Source: Alphaproteobacteria bacterium WMHbin7
GTDB lineage: Bacteria; Pseudomonadota; Alphaproteobacteria; Rhodospirillales; WMHbin7
Direction of reading: 5' to 3'
NCBI GenBank assembly: GCA_002753155.1
Contig: PDZW01000034.1
Span: forward strand, 1 to 32,204
Length of the DNA: 32,204 nt
Part shown: positions 7,775 through 16,981 of the stretch, in pieces
Numbering within the stretch: position 1 is the first letter of the stretch
Layout: every line of letters begins with the position of its first letter
Program-made: the position numbers and the translations under genes
The notes under the pieces: model-generated
The model's input: the letters and a program-made list of their open reading frames with translations, nothing else
What the model was told of the DNA's origin: nothing
Databases searched by the model: none

Positions 7775-8391
7775 TCATCGCCATCGACGGACCGGCCGCA
7801 GCGGGTAAGGGCACCCTGGCCCGCAGGATCGCGGCCCACCTGAATCTTGCTTACCTGGATACCGGCCTGATCTATCGCGCCGTGGGCATGAAGGCCCAAA
7901 GAGAGGGTTTGGAGCCCGTGAAGGCCGCCCAGATGTTGACGCCAGGCGACCTGAAAGCCCCAGATTTGCGCAGCGAAGCAGGGGGGCAGGCCGCCTCGAA
8001 AGTGGCCAGCATTCCCGCTGTGCGGGCCGAACTACTTGAATTCCAACGCCGTTTTGCTGAACATCCCCCGACCCCCGCCGTTGGCGCGGTGTTGGACGGC
8101 AGAGACATCGGCACGGTGGTCTGCCCAAATGCCGGAATTAAGCTTTTTATCACCGCCTCGGACGAGGCCCGAGCGGGCAGGCGCCATAAAGAGTTGCTAG
8201 AACGCGGAGAATCCTCTATATACGCCCGCGTTCTAGAGGAGATGCAAGCGCGCGACGAAAGAGACCGTAATCGGTCCGTCGCCCCGCTGGTACCGGCGCC
8301 TGACGCTGTGGTTCTCGATACGACCCTGCTCACTGCCGATGCGGCCTTCGAGGCAGCACTTCGCATCATTGCCGACAGAACGCACGCCTAG
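7765..8391 (+). CDS. cmk: Cytidylate kinase
   Basis: 208 aa. It phosphorylates CMP/dCMP to the diphosphates for nucleotide supply. The P-loop is at the N-terminus ([18 protein letters not shown], residues 5-22), followed by [11 protein letters not shown] for NMP binding and the [12 protein letters not shown] core motif. Length is typical. The ATG lies inside the end of aroA with GAGG just upstream, showing translational coupling. The order aroA-cmk-rpsA is widely conserved in proteobacteria. Confidence 0.97.
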   Translation: MPLIIAIDGPAAAGKGTLARRIAAHLNLAYLDTGLIYRAVGMKAQREGLEPVKAAQMLTPGDLKAPDLRSEAGGQAASKVASIPAVRAELLEFQRRFAEHPPTPAVGAVLDGRDIGTVVCPNAGIKLFITASDEARAGRRHKELLERGESSIYARVLEEMQARDERDRNRSVAPLVPAPDAVVLDTTLLTADAAFEAALRIIADRTHA

Positions 8392-8479
8392 GGATGGTCC
8401 CGGGCGTGAACCCCACCCAAGACCGCCGGAGACAACCGGTCGGCCTGGATAGCGATTTTTGAAAGGACTACCCCTTAGC

Positions 8480-10162
8480 ATGATGACCGAAAATTTCGCT
8501 GACCTTCTGAACGAGAGCCTGGGCACTTCCGGCGGATTCGAAGGTCAGGTACTGACGGGCACCGTCGTCTCCGTCGATGGCGACTGGGCCATGATCGATG
8601 TGGGCCTGAAAAGCGAAGGCCGCATCTCCGTCAAGGAGTTTGCAGTCCCCGGCCGTTCCCCCGAAGTGAAGGTTGGCGACGTCATCGACGTTTTCGTCGA
8701 ACGCTATGAGGATCGCGACGGACAGGTCATGCTGTCGCGCGAGAAAGCCAAGCGCGAGGAAGCCTGGACCGTTCTGGAAAAGGCCTTCACGGCCCAGCAG
8801 CGCGTCAACGGCACCATCTTCGGCCGCGTCAAGGGCGGCTTCACGGTCGACCTGTCGGGCGCCGTGGCCTTCCTGCCCGGAAGCCAGGTGGACATCCGCC
8901 CCGTGCGCGACATCGGCCCCCTGATGGGCAATGCGCAGCCTTTCCAGATTTTGAAGATGGACCGCTCACGCGGCAATATCGTGGTATCGCGTCGCGCCGT
9001 GCTGGAAGAGACCAGGGCCGAACAGCGTTCGGAACTGATCGAGAGCCTGAAGGAAGGCCAGATCCTGGAAGGTGTGGTCAAGAACATCACCGACTACGGC
9101 GCCTTCGTCGATCTGGGCGGCGTGGACGGCCTGTTGCACGTCACCGACATCGCCTGGAAGCGCATCAATCATCCGTCGGAAGCCTTGCATATCGGCCAGA
9201 GCGTCAAGGTGCAGGTCATCCGCTTCAATTCCGAGACCCAGCGCATTTCGCTGGGCATGAAGCAGCTTGAGGCCGATCCCTGGGAAGGTGTCGACGCCAA
9301 GTACCCGGTGGGGGCCAAGTATTCGGGCCGCGTCACCAACATCACCGACTACGGCGCCTTCGTGGAACTGGAACCCGGCGTCGAAGGCCTGGTCCACGTC
9401 TCCGAAATGAGCTGGACCAAGAAGAACGTGCATCCGGGCAAGATCGTTTCCACCTCGCAGGAAGTGGACGTGATGGTGCTGGATGTCGATCCTCAGAAGC
9501 GTCGCATTTCGCTGGGCCTGAAGCAGACCATGGAAAATCCGTGGGGCGGCTTCCTGGACAAGCATCCCAAGGACAGCGAGGTCGAGGGCGAGGTCAAGAA
9601 CATCACCGAATTCGGTCTGTTCGTGGGCCTGTCGGGCGATATCGACGGCATGGTGCATCTGTCCGACCTCGACTGGGAAAAGCCCGGCGAGCAGGCCCTT
9701 CAGGACTACAAGAAGGGCGACCGCGTCAAGTGCAAGGTGCTGGATGTCGATGTCGAGAAGGAGCGCATCTCGCTGGGCATCAAGCAGCTCACCACCGATC
9801 CGTTCGCAGGCGCTGCCCAGGCCTACAAGAAGGGCGACGTGGTGACCGGCACCGTAACCCAGGTGCAGGAAAACGGTATCGAAGTGCAGATCGCTGACGG
9901 TGTCACCGGCTTTATCCGCAAGGCGGAACTGGCCCGTGACCGCGCCGATCAGCGCCCTGAGCGTTTCGCCATCGGCGAAAAGATCGACGCCAAGGTCACT
10001 GCCGTCGAGAAGTCCAGCCGCAAGATCACGCTTTCCGTCAAGGCGCGCGAGATCGAAGAGGAAAAGCAGGCCATGGCCGATTACGGCTCGGCCGACTCAG
10101 GTGCTTCCCTGGGCGACATCCTGGGTGCCGCTCTTAAGGAGAAGCATTCGAAGGATAGCTGA
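8480..10162 (+). CDS. rpsA: 30S ribosomal protein S1
   Basis: 560 aa from the ATG at 8480 (ATG 8483 is the alternative; an in-frame TTG at 8459 precedes the AAGGA site and is rejected). Six S1/OB repeats are visible, roughly at residues 20-90, 108-175, 190-265, 278-350, 365-437 and 452-523. The middle ones show the best-conserved NITDYGAFV...G.DGLLHVTDI pattern. S1 brings mRNA to the 30S subunit. A short C-terminal tail follows the last repeat. It ends the aroA-cmk-rpsA operon and is followed by a strong terminator at 10264. Confidence 0.98.
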   Translation: MMTENFADLLNESLGTSGGFEGQVLTGTVVSVDGDWAMIDVGLKSEGRISVKEFAVPGRSPEVKVGDVIDVFVERYEDRDGQVMLSREKAKREEAWTVLEKAFTAQQRVNGTIFGRVKGGFTVDLSGAVAFLPGSQVDIRPVRDIGPLMGNAQPFQILKMDRSRGNIVVSRRAVLEETRAEQRSELIESLKEGQILEGVVKNITDYGAFVDLGGVDGLLHVTDIAWKRINHPSEALHIGQSVKVQVIRFNSETQRISLGMKQLEADPWEGVDAKYPVGAKYSGRVTNITDYGAFVELEPGVEGLVHVSEMSWTKKNVHPGKIVSTSQEVDVMVLDVDPQKRRISLGLKQTMENPWGGFLDKHPKDSEVEGEVKNITEFGLFVGLSGDIDGMVHLSDLDWEKPGEQALQDYKKGDRVKCKVLDVDVEKERISLGIKQLTTDPFAGAAQAYKKGDVVTGTVTQVQENGIEVQIADGVTGFIRKAELARDRADQRPERFAIGEKIDAKVTAVEKSSRKITLSVKAREIEEEKQAMADYGSADSGASLGDILGAALKEKHSKDS

Positions 10163-10168
10163 ATACAG

Positions 10169-10250
10169 CCCTCAGGCGCCGGGCGCGCGCTGTGCGCGCT
10201 TGGCTCCCGCCGGGATGGAACCCGGCGCGTGTGCCTTGCACACGTAAAGC
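10169..10250 (+). repeat. GC-rich dispersed intergenic repeat, copy 1
   Basis: About 82 bp in the rpsA 3' region that align along their length with 16890-16972. The 3' part forms a hairpin with a 7-bp stem (CGTGTGC/GCACACG, loop CTT). The second copy keeps the loop and the pairing with two compensatory base-pair changes. A further GCCGGG/CCCGGC hairpin lies in the middle. Confidence 0.6.
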
Positions 10251-10263
10251 CCATTAAGAACGG

Positions 10264-10291
10264 AAAGGCGCCTCTAGCGAGGCGCCTTTTT
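10264..10291 (+). terminator. Rho-independent terminator of the rpsA operon
   Basis: An 11-bp stem (10264-10274 with 10279-10289) around TAGC, rich in GC (AGGCGCCTC), ends in a run of five T. It closes the aroA-cmk-rpsA operon and lies only 19 bp before the next start codon. Confidence 0.92.
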
Positions 10292-10309
10292 CGTTGCTAG
10301 GCTTGGCTC

Positions 10310-11122
10310 ATGCCCTTCCTGCTGCTTGTTCTGTTGTGTCTGCCCCTGCCCGCACTGGCCCTGCCCTTGCCGGAAAGCTTGGCGCTGGGCGAAACCGTGA
10401 CGGCGGTCGAGGCCATCGACGGCGATACCATCCGCTTGCAGGGAGGCAAGGAGTTGCGCCTCTCGGGACTAGTCGCCCCCAAGGATGACGAGCCCCTGGC
10501 AGAGGCGGCCAAAAAAACGCTGGACCGGCTGGTCAGGGGCAAGCGCCTGATTCTGGCCGCCGAATCCGCCAAGGACCGGTTCGGACGCAGGCGCGCCCAG
10601 GCAGGGCTCGAGGCCAGCGGCACCTGGCTTCAATCGGAAATGCTGATCCGGGGTTTGGCCCGCGTTGCCAGCGCTGCCGATGACAGTCAGGGGATCAAGA
10701 CGCTGCTGGCTCTTGAGGAATCGGCGCGCCAGGAGCGTCAAGGCCTGTGGGCCGACCGGCGTTATGCCGTGCGCAAGGCGGATCATGTGCCTGCCGGGCG
10801 CTTCGAAATCGTCGAGGGAACCATTCTGGCCAGCGGTCGTGGAATCGGGCGGACCTATCTCAATTTCGGCGCCGACTGGAAGACCGATTTCACCCTCACT
10901 CTTGACGGCGAAGCCTCGAAGCTGTTTCGCGAAGCCAAGCTGACGCCCGCCAAAATGGTGGGGCAGAAAGTGCGGGTGCGCGGCTTCGTCATCCTGACCA
11001 ACGGCCCCATGATCGAGCTTAGCCACCCTGATCAGGTGGAATTTCTGGACCCACCGCCCGAAAAAGGCCATAAAGCCACCCTATCAAAGCCTCTTCGCGA
11101 AACCCGGAGCCCCGACCCATGA
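10310..11122 (+). CDS. Exported thermonuclease (SNase)-like protein
   Basis: 270 aa. A signal peptide is evident (residues 1-18, hydrophobic core then ALA-L). The SNase fold follows at about 27-150: V-EAIDGDTIRL with the Asp pair, ELRLSGLVAP, DRFGRRRAQ and LIRGLARV. The usual second catalytic segment is recognisable, but the acidic motif after LSGL reads VAPKDDE rather than the common DAPE, so activity is uncertain. An extra C-terminal domain of ~120 residues has beta-strand patterns (GRTYLNFGADWKTDFTLTL). It overlaps the following lipoprotein by ATGA, and both are likely envelope proteins. The promoter is unclear because a terminator sits just upstream. Confidence 0.8.
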   Translation: MPFLLLVLLCLPLPALALPLPESLALGETVTAVEAIDGDTIRLQGGKELRLSGLVAPKDDEPLAEAAKKTLDRLVRGKRLILAAESAKDRFGRRRAQAGLEASGTWLQSEMLIRGLARVASAADDSQGIKTLLALEESARQERQGLWADRRYAVRKADHVPAGRFEIVEGTILASGRGIGRTYLNFGADWKTDFTLTLDGEASKLFREAKLTPAKMVGQKVRVRGFVILTNGPMIELSHPDQVEFLDPPPEKGHKATLSKPLRETRSPDP

Positions 11123-11721
11123 TCAAGCGCCGCAACCTTCTTGCCCTGGCCGCCCTGCTTGCCCCGCTGGCCCTTGCGGCCTGCGAGACGCCGCCGTCGG
11201 CAAAAAGCGCTCCCACGATGAGCTTTGCCCATCAGGCCCCCTTCAATCTGGCGGTTTCGCAGATCGACGTCGTCAGCAGCTACAAATCCCCCTTGAAGGA
11301 ACCCAATGTCGAGCATTTGATGTCGCCGGTTCCCTCGCCCGAGGCCGCCGCCCGCATCTGGGCCAAGGACCGGCTGAAGGCCGCGGGCAACGGTGATTTC
11401 AGAGCCGAGATGCGCATTCTGAATGCGCCCGTCATCGAAACCCAGTTGAAGACCGACAAGGGCTTTTCGGGCATGTTCAAGAAGGAACAGTCGGCGCGCT
11501 ACGATGCCGCCCTGGCCGTCGAGATCGTCATCCGGGATCAGCGCGGCATGGCCGTCGCTTCGGCCGAGGCCAAGGCCACGCGCTCGCAGACCGTGGGCGA
11601 GGAAGTCTCGCTCAATCAGCGCGACCAGATCTGGTTCGAGATGGTGGAAGCCCTGATGAAGGACATCAATATCCGCCTCGAGGATAACATCCGCACCTAT
11701 ATGGCCAGCTATCTGAGGTAA
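11119..11721 (+). CDS. Hypothetical lipoprotein
   Basis: 200 aa with a lipoprotein signal: KRR, a hydrophobic stretch, then lipobox LAAC with Cys22. The mature part is soluble with alternating strands and helices and has no motif that I can name. It starts in the stop codon of the nuclease-like gene (ATGA), so the two are coupled. Its stop lies 3 bp from the trkH stop on the other strand, leaving no room for a separate terminator. It is probably anchored in the outer membrane. Confidence 0.8.
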   Translation: MIKRRNLLALAALLAPLALAACETPPSAKSAPTMSFAHQAPFNLAVSQIDVVSSYKSPLKEPNVEHLMSPVPSPEAAARIWAKDRLKAAGNGDFRAEMRILNAPVIETQLKTDKGFSGMFKKEQSARYDAALAVEIVIRDQRGMAVASAEAKATRSQTVGEEVSLNQRDQIWFEMVEALMKDINIRLEDNIRTYMASYLR

Positions 11722-11724
11722 CCC

Positions 11725-13170
11725 TCATCTCCGCCAGAAATTGGGCGTGAGCAGAATCAGCAGGGTAAAGATTTCCAGCCGTCCCAGCAGCATGGCCAGC
11801 GACATCAGCCAGATGGCGGCATCGTTCAAGGGCTCGAAGGTGCAGCAAGGCCCCACGACATTTCCCAGGCCGGGGCCGACATTGCCAATGCTGGCGGCAA
11901 CGCCGCTTAGGGAAGACAGAAAATCCAGCCCGGTCAGGCTGACCGCCAGGGCCAGAATGGCCGTCGAAAGCAAATAGACCATCACGAACATGATGACGGA
12001 CAGCACGACGTCGCTGGAATAAGAAGACTGATCATATTTCAGGGTAAAGACACGGTTGGGCTGATACATCAGGGCCAACTGGGTGCGCACATAGCGCGTC
12101 AGCACCTGCCAGCGGAATATCTTAATCGAGCCTGTGGTCGAACCCGTGCAGCCGCCGGTGAAGGCCGCCAGCAGGAAGACCATCATGGCGAAATCGCCCC
12201 ACAGACTGAAATCGCTGGTAACGAAACCTGTAGTGGTGATGATGGAGGTGATGTTGAAGGCCGCCATGCGCAGGGCCTCGGTAAAACCGACATCGCGCAT
12301 GAACCAAAGCCATAGGGTCAGCATGCCGGTGAAGGTCGCGACCACAGTCAGGAAGGTCCATATCTGACTGCCCTTGGCCAAAGCCTCCCAGCCTTCGCGG
12401 GTCAGGCGCACATAATAGGTAAGCGGCAGCGCGCCTGAAAGCATGAAGACCACGATAATCCATTCGAACCAGGGATTGGCAAAATAGCCGACCGAAGCGT
12501 CCTTGGTGGAAAAGCCCCCGGTAGAAATGGTGGCCAGTGCGTGGCAAATGGCATCGAAGGGAGTCATGCCGGCAATCCACAGGGCAACGAAGCAGGCAAG
12601 GACCAGGGCCAAATAAGCCAAAATGATAGACATGGCCATCTGGGCCGCCTTGGGCATGAACTTTTCGGATTTGTCCGAGGATTCCATGCGGAAGAATTGC
12701 ATGCCACCAACGCGTAGCGACGGCAGAACCGCGACGGCCATCACGATGATTCCAATACCGCCGATGCCGTGCAGAATGGCCCGCCAGAGCAAAATGCCCG
12801 GCGGCGCATTATCAAGCCCCACGATCACGGTGGCCCCGGTGGTGGTCAGGCCGGACATGGCCTCGAAGAAGGCGTCTGTATAGGAAAGGCCCAGATGCGA
12901 AAAAACGAAGGGCAGGGCGCCAAAGGCCGATAGAACGACCCAGGACAGGCTGGTCAGCACGAAACCGTGGCGCAAGGTGATGTGGCTGACAGCACCCCGA
13001 TTACCCACCACGAACAGCATACCGATGAAAAATGTGACCAGACCGGAAATCGCAAAGACCTTCCAGTCCTCGTGATGCGCCACCAGATCGGCCATGGCTG
13101 GAAAGAACATGAACAGGGCCAGTGTCGAGACCAGAAGGCCAAGAACAAGAAAAATTGGGCGCAGTTCCAT
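11725..13170 (-). CDS. trkH: Potassium uptake protein TrkH
   Basis: 481 aa, typical for TrkH, the membrane pore of the Trk K+ transporter that works with TrkA. Hydrophobic helices run through the whole protein. The four pore loops with their filter glycines are present: TTTG (about 109-112), TGG (217-219), TTTG (312-315) and IGNVG (428-432). The last segment is well conserved (SGVAASIGNVGPGLG). No trkA is in the window. The gene is divergent from the penicillin-binding protein gene and convergent with the lipoprotein gene. Confidence 0.95.
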   Translation of the reverse strand: MELRPIFLVLGLLVSTLALFMFFPAMADLVAHHEDWKVFAISGLVTFFIGMLFVVGNRGAVSHITLRHGFVLTSLSWVVLSAFGALPFVFSHLGLSYTDAFFEAMSGLTTTGATVIVGLDNAPPGILLWRAILHGIGGIGIIVMAVAVLPSLRVGGMQFFRMESSDKSEKFMPKAAQMAMSIILAYLALVLACFVALWIAGMTPFDAICHALATISTGGFSTKDASVGYFANPWFEWIIVVFMLSGALPLTYYVRLTREGWEALAKGSQIWTFLTVVATFTGMLTLWLWFMRDVGFTEALRMAAFNITSIITTTGFVTSDFSLWGDFAMMVFLLAAFTGGCTGSTTGSIKIFRWQVLTRYVRTQLALMYQPNRVFTLKYDQSSYSSDVVLSVIMFVMVYLLSTAILALAVSLTGLDFLSSLSGVAASIGNVGPGLGNVVGPCCTFEPLNDAAIWLMSLAMLLGRLEIFTLLILLTPNFWRR

Positions 13171-13282
13171 GCCGGTTCCAGCAGTGGTTAAGGAACGGGG
13201 GACTATCCTCCAGGCATGGGGGATTGTCTAGGGGGGGAAACCATTTACAACCCCCCGCCGCCCTGCCATTCTCCGCCCCATC

Positions 13283-15268
13283 ATGTCCTTAAAAGCCTCC
13301 AGGGAAGATCGTCCCCCCGTCAGCAGCGGCGGGCGGGGACCGGCAAAACGCTCGCGCAGATCCCGCAAGTCCCGAAAGGGCGGCTGGGGCCGCTGGCTCG
13401 TCCTGCTCGTCAAGCTGGGGCTGCTGGCCGCCCTCCTGGTGGCGGGTCTGGTCGTCTGGTACGCCCAGGATCTACCCGACATCGAATCCTTGAATGCCGC
13501 AACAAGGCGCCCCGCCGTCACCCTGGTTTCCTCGGACGGCGAAACCATCGCCGCCATCGGCGACGTCTACGGCGAGACGCTCGATCTTGACGACATGCCG
13601 AAATCCCTGCCGGCTGCCGTTCTTGCCACCGAGGATCGGCGCTTTTACAGCCATTTCGGCGTCGATCCCTTCGGCATGGCGCGCGCCCTGGTACGCAACG
13701 TCACCAAGGGCGGCGTCCATCAGGGCGGCAGCACGATTACGCAGCAACTGGCCAAGGTTCTGTTCCTCACACCCGAGCGCACCTTGAAGCGCAAGGTTCA
13801 GGAAGCCATTCTGGCCTTCAAGCTGGAAAGCCGATTCACCAAGCGCGAGATTCTGACCATCTATCTGAACCGGGTTTATCTGGGCTCGGGCACCTTTGGC
13901 GTCGATGCCGCCGCACAGCGCTATTTCGGAAAATCGGCGCGCCGCTTGTCGCTGTACGAATCAGCGCTGCTGGCGGGCCTCTTAAAGGCGCCCTCGCGCT
14001 ACAGCCCGGCCAATGATCCCGAGAAGGCGCGCGCCCGCACCGCCCAGGTGCTGGAAAACATGGTCAATGCCGGTGTCATCACGCCCGAGGAATCCGCCAA
14101 GGCCAGGCGTGAAGAGGTGGCCGCCACGGCCAGAGCCCGACCCAGCTTTGGACGCTACTTCACCGATTGGGTGCTGGCCCAGGTGGCCGCCATGCCCGAC
14201 ACCGAGGGCAAGGACCTGACGGTCATCACCACGCTTGATCGCGTTTTGCAGATCAAGGCCGAGGCCCGGCTGAAAACGATGCTGGACGCTCAAGGAGACA
14301 AGCTGAATGTCGGCCAGGCTGCGCTGGTGGTGACGGCTTCGGATGGCGCCATCAAGGCCTATGTCGGCGGACGCGATTACGATGACAGCCAGTTCGACCG
14401 GGCGAATCAGGCCAGGCGCCAGCCGGGCTCAAGCTTCAAGACCTTCGTCTATCTGGCCGCTCTCGAAGCAGGCATGACGCCCGAAGACACCGTCGACGAC
14501 GCCCCCATTCAGATGGGCGACTGGAGCCCCGACAATTACACCGGAAAGTTTTTGGGACAGGTCAGCTTGAAGACGGCGCTGGCCCAGTCGCTGAACGCCG
14601 CCACCGTGCGCCTGGCCGAGGAAATAGGCCTGAAAAGCGTGATCGCCACAGCCAGGCGCCTGGGCATTCTCTCGGAACTGCGCCATGACGCCACCACCGC
14701 TCTGGGTTCCAGCGAAACCAGCCCTTTGGAACTGGCAGGCGCCTATACAGCACTTTCCAATGGCGGATTATTTGTCCAGCCCTTTGGAATTATCGAAGTT
14801 TCGCAGACCAATGGCCCCGTGCTGTGGCGCTATGAGCCGATGAATGCAAGACGTGTCGTCAGCCCCCGCGCTCTTTCAGGCATCCATGAGATGCTGAGCG
14901 AGGTTATCCAAAGCGGCACGGGAAAAGCGGCAGCCCTTTCAAACGGACGCCCGGTTGCCGGAAAAACCGGAACCAGCCAGAATTACCGCGATGCCTGGTT
15001 CGCAGGCTTCACGGCGGATCGCACCTGCGTGGTGTGGATGGGCAATGACGACGGCAAGCCGATGAAGAAGGTGGTGGGCGGCGGCCTGCCCGCGCGCCTG
15101 TGGCGCGAGGTGATGGAAGCGGCCCATGCCGGACTGCCTTCCCGTCCGCTGGCCGAATCCTGGAACGAACCTGCGCCGATCTTCGAGATTCCTGAAATTC
15201 CCCAGACCATCGAAGATGCCGGCAACGTGCTGAAGCGACTGCTTAAGGGCATCGGTATCGGCGACTGA
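13283..15268 (+). CDS. Class A penicillin-binding protein (PBP1A family)
   Basis: 661 aa. A basic cytoplasmic tail (about 1-37) and one TM segment (about 38-60) precede the GT51 transglycosylase with catalytic Glu117 (ATEDRRFYSHFG) and GGSTITQQLAK. The transpeptidase has Ser383 in SSFK, S436-L-N and K561-T-G. It polymerises and cross-links peptidoglycan in the periplasm. It is shorter than E. coli PBP1a because the OB-type insert between domains is missing, a pattern common in alphaproteobacterial paralogues. It is a single gene, followed 20 bp later by the yqhD-like gene. Confidence 0.95.
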   Translation: MSLKASREDRPPVSSGGRGPAKRSRRSRKSRKGGWGRWLVLLVKLGLLAALLVAGLVVWYAQDLPDIESLNAATRRPAVTLVSSDGETIAAIGDVYGETLDLDDMPKSLPAAVLATEDRRFYSHFGVDPFGMARALVRNVTKGGVHQGGSTITQQLAKVLFLTPERTLKRKVQEAILAFKLESRFTKREILTIYLNRVYLGSGTFGVDAAAQRYFGKSARRLSLYESALLAGLLKAPSRYSPANDPEKARARTAQVLENMVNAGVITPEESAKARREEVAATARARPSFGRYFTDWVLAQVAAMPDTEGKDLTVITTLDRVLQIKAEARLKTMLDAQGDKLNVGQAALVVTASDGAIKAYVGGRDYDDSQFDRANQARRQPGSSFKTFVYLAALEAGMTPEDTVDDAPIQMGDWSPDNYTGKFLGQVSLKTALAQSLNAATVRLAEEIGLKSVIATARRLGILSELRHDATTALGSSETSPLELAGAYTALSNGGLFVQPFGIIEVSQTNGPVLWRYEPMNARRVVSPRALSGIHEMLSEVIQSGTGKAAALSNGRPVAGKTGTSQNYRDAWFAGFTADRTCVVWMGNDDGKPMKKVVGGGLPARLWREVMEAAHAGLPSRPLAESWNEPAPIFEIPEIPQTIEDAGNVLKRLLKGIGIGD

Positions 15269-15288
15269 TCAAGACAGAGAGGGCAGCC

Positions 15289-16455
15289 ATGACTCCATTC
15301 GTCTTTCACAATCCGGTGAAGGTGCTTTTCGGCAAGGGCCAGATCGAGGGCATCTCAAGGGAAATTCCCAAGGGGGCGCGTGTGCTGCTCGCCTATGGCG
15401 GCGGCAGCATCAAGACCAACGGGGTTTATGACCAGACCGTTTCGGCACTGGGAAAGGCCGGGCTGTTCTTCAAGGAATTTTCGGGCATCGAACCCAATCC
15501 GCGTTTTGAAACCTTGATGCGGGCGGTGGAACTGGCCAGGGCCGAGAAGCTCGATTTCGTGCTGGCAGTGGGCGGCGGCAGTGTCGCCGACGGCTGCAAA
15601 TTCATCGCAGCATCCATTCCCTTCGCAGGCGATCCCTGGACCATTCTGTCCAAGGGGGCGAAGGTGCCCAGCGCCGTGCCGCTGGGTATCGTGCTCACCC
15701 TGCCCGCCACCGGCTCGGAGATGAATGCCTATGCCGTGATCAGCCGCGCCGAGACGAGCGAGAAGCTGGCCTTCGGCTCGCCTGCCTGCATGCCGCGCTT
15801 TGCCGTGCTTGATCCCGATACCACCTTCACCCTGCCCGCGCGCCAGATCGGCAACGGCATCGTGGATGCCTTCGTGCATGTGCTGGAACAGTACCTCACC
15901 TATCCCGCCGATGCCCCCTTGCAAGACCGCATGGCGGAAGCGGTGCTCGCCACCCTGATCGAGATCGCCCCTCAGGCGATGGCCGAGCCGCCATCCTTCG
16001 AGGCCAGGGCCAGTCTGATGTGGTGCGCCACCATGGCGCTCAATGGCGTGATCGCAACCGGTGTGCCGCAAGACTGGAGCACGCATCTGATCGGCCATGA
16101 ACTGACCGCCCTTTACGGCATCGATCATGCCCGCACCCTGGCTGGCGTCTGGCCGGGTCTGGTGGCCGAGAAGCGCCAGACCAAGCGCGCCAAGTTGCTG
16201 CAATTTGCCGAGCGCGTCTGGAGCCTTAAAGACGGCGCCGAAGAAAGCCGCATCGATCAGGCCATCGCACGCACCTGCGGCTTTTTTGAATCGGTGGGTG
16301 TGCCTGCCGGATTGAAAAGCTATGCCCTGCCAGCAGAGACTCCTTCAATCGTGGCCAAACGGTTGGATGAGCGGGGCGGATTGCCCATGGGTGAGCAGAA
16401 GGATATCGACGCAAAGGCAGTCCAGCGCATTCTAACACTTGCCATGGGCCTGTGA
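15289..16455 (+). CDS. yqhD: Iron-type alcohol dehydrogenase / NADPH aldehyde reductase, YqhD-like
   Basis: 388 aa, almost the same length as E. coli YqhD (387). It reduces a broad range of aldehydes with NADPH and is linked to detoxifying peroxidation products. Matching blocks include VLFGKG near the start, IEPNP, LAVGGGSVADG (about 92-102), TLPATGSEMNA, and the metal ligands Asp193, His197 (IVDAFVH), His266 (WSTHLIGHE) and His280 (GIDHARTL). The ATG has GAGGG upstream. An imperfect hairpin (16458-16483) follows the stop but has no T-run. Confidence 0.93.
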   Translation: MTPFVFHNPVKVLFGKGQIEGISREIPKGARVLLAYGGGSIKTNGVYDQTVSALGKAGLFFKEFSGIEPNPRFETLMRAVELARAEKLDFVLAVGGGSVADGCKFIAASIPFAGDPWTILSKGAKVPSAVPLGIVLTLPATGSEMNAYAVISRAETSEKLAFGSPACMPRFAVLDPDTTFTLPARQIGNGIVDAFVHVLEQYLTYPADAPLQDRMAEAVLATLIEIAPQAMAEPPSFEARASLMWCATMALNGVIATGVPQDWSTHLIGHELTALYGIDHARTLAGVWPGLVAEKRQTKRAKLLQFAERVWSLKDGAEESRIDQAIARTCGFFESVGVPAGLKSYALPAETPSIVAKRLDERGGLPMGEQKDIDAKAVQRILTLAMGL

Positions 16456-16564
16456 TTCCCGTCACAGCAAGCTTGTGACCGGGCGCACAGCGACGCCCGC
16501 GCAATCGGACTAAGGTGGTTCTCACGGCGGCAGAAGGCAGCCGGATCTTAAAAGCGAGACCACC

Positions 16565-16873
16565 ATGTCCCTGTCCATCGGCAACCGTTTATCCGGCATC
16601 ATTCCCAGGGGGGCCCTGGCCCAGGCCAAGCCCGCTGCCAATTCCGCCGAGAGCTTTTCTTTCGCAACGGAAGTTTCAAGCGATCAGCCGCAGCTTCAGC
16701 ATGGCCGGGCCAGGGATCTGGCTGGCTTCATGCCCCCCGCCAGTTGGCAGGTTTTATCCAATGCCGCCGAGCATCCGGTGCGCCCGCAGGCACAGCAGAT
16801 CAACGGCTCTTATGGCTTCGTCAACGAGGCCAATCACAAATACCGGACTCCCAAGGTCCATCAGGCGGCTTAA
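16565..16873 (+). CDS. Small hypothetical protein
   Basis: 102 aa without recognised domains. It has Pro/Gln/Ala-rich stretches, no TM segment and no signal peptide. The ribosome site is weak (GCGAG). An ORF of 156 codons also runs through the same stretch in another frame. A GC-rich intergenic repeat follows the stop. I keep it because codon composition looks natural for this genome, but it could be non-coding. Confidence 0.45.
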   Translation: MSLSIGNRLSGIIPRGALAQAKPAANSAESFSFATEVSSDQPQLQHGRARDLAGFMPPASWQVLSNAAEHPVRPQAQQINGSYGFVNEANHKYRTPKVHQAA

Positions 16874-16889
16874 TAGGTTGATGTATGCG

Positions 16890-16972
16890 CCCTCAGTCGC
16901 CGGGCGCTCGCCGAGCTCGCTAGGCTCCCGCTCGCAGGGATGCTCGCGCGCGGGCCTTGCCCGCGTTAAAGC
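16890..16972 (+). repeat. GC-rich dispersed intergenic repeat, copy 2
   Basis: About 83 bp related to 10169-10250, with shared blocks such as CGCCGGGCGC, GGCTCCCGC and TAAAGC. The 3' hairpin (16949-16965) is CGCGGGC/GCCCGCG around CTT, which differs from copy 1 by two compensatory pairs. It ends 10 bp before the stop of the next gene on the other strand. Confidence 0.6.
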
Positions 16973-16981
16973 GGCAATGAG

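Noticed and set aside
16458..16483. Hairpin after the yqhD-like gene
   Set aside because: The arms pair imperfectly and no T-run follows; not called a terminator.
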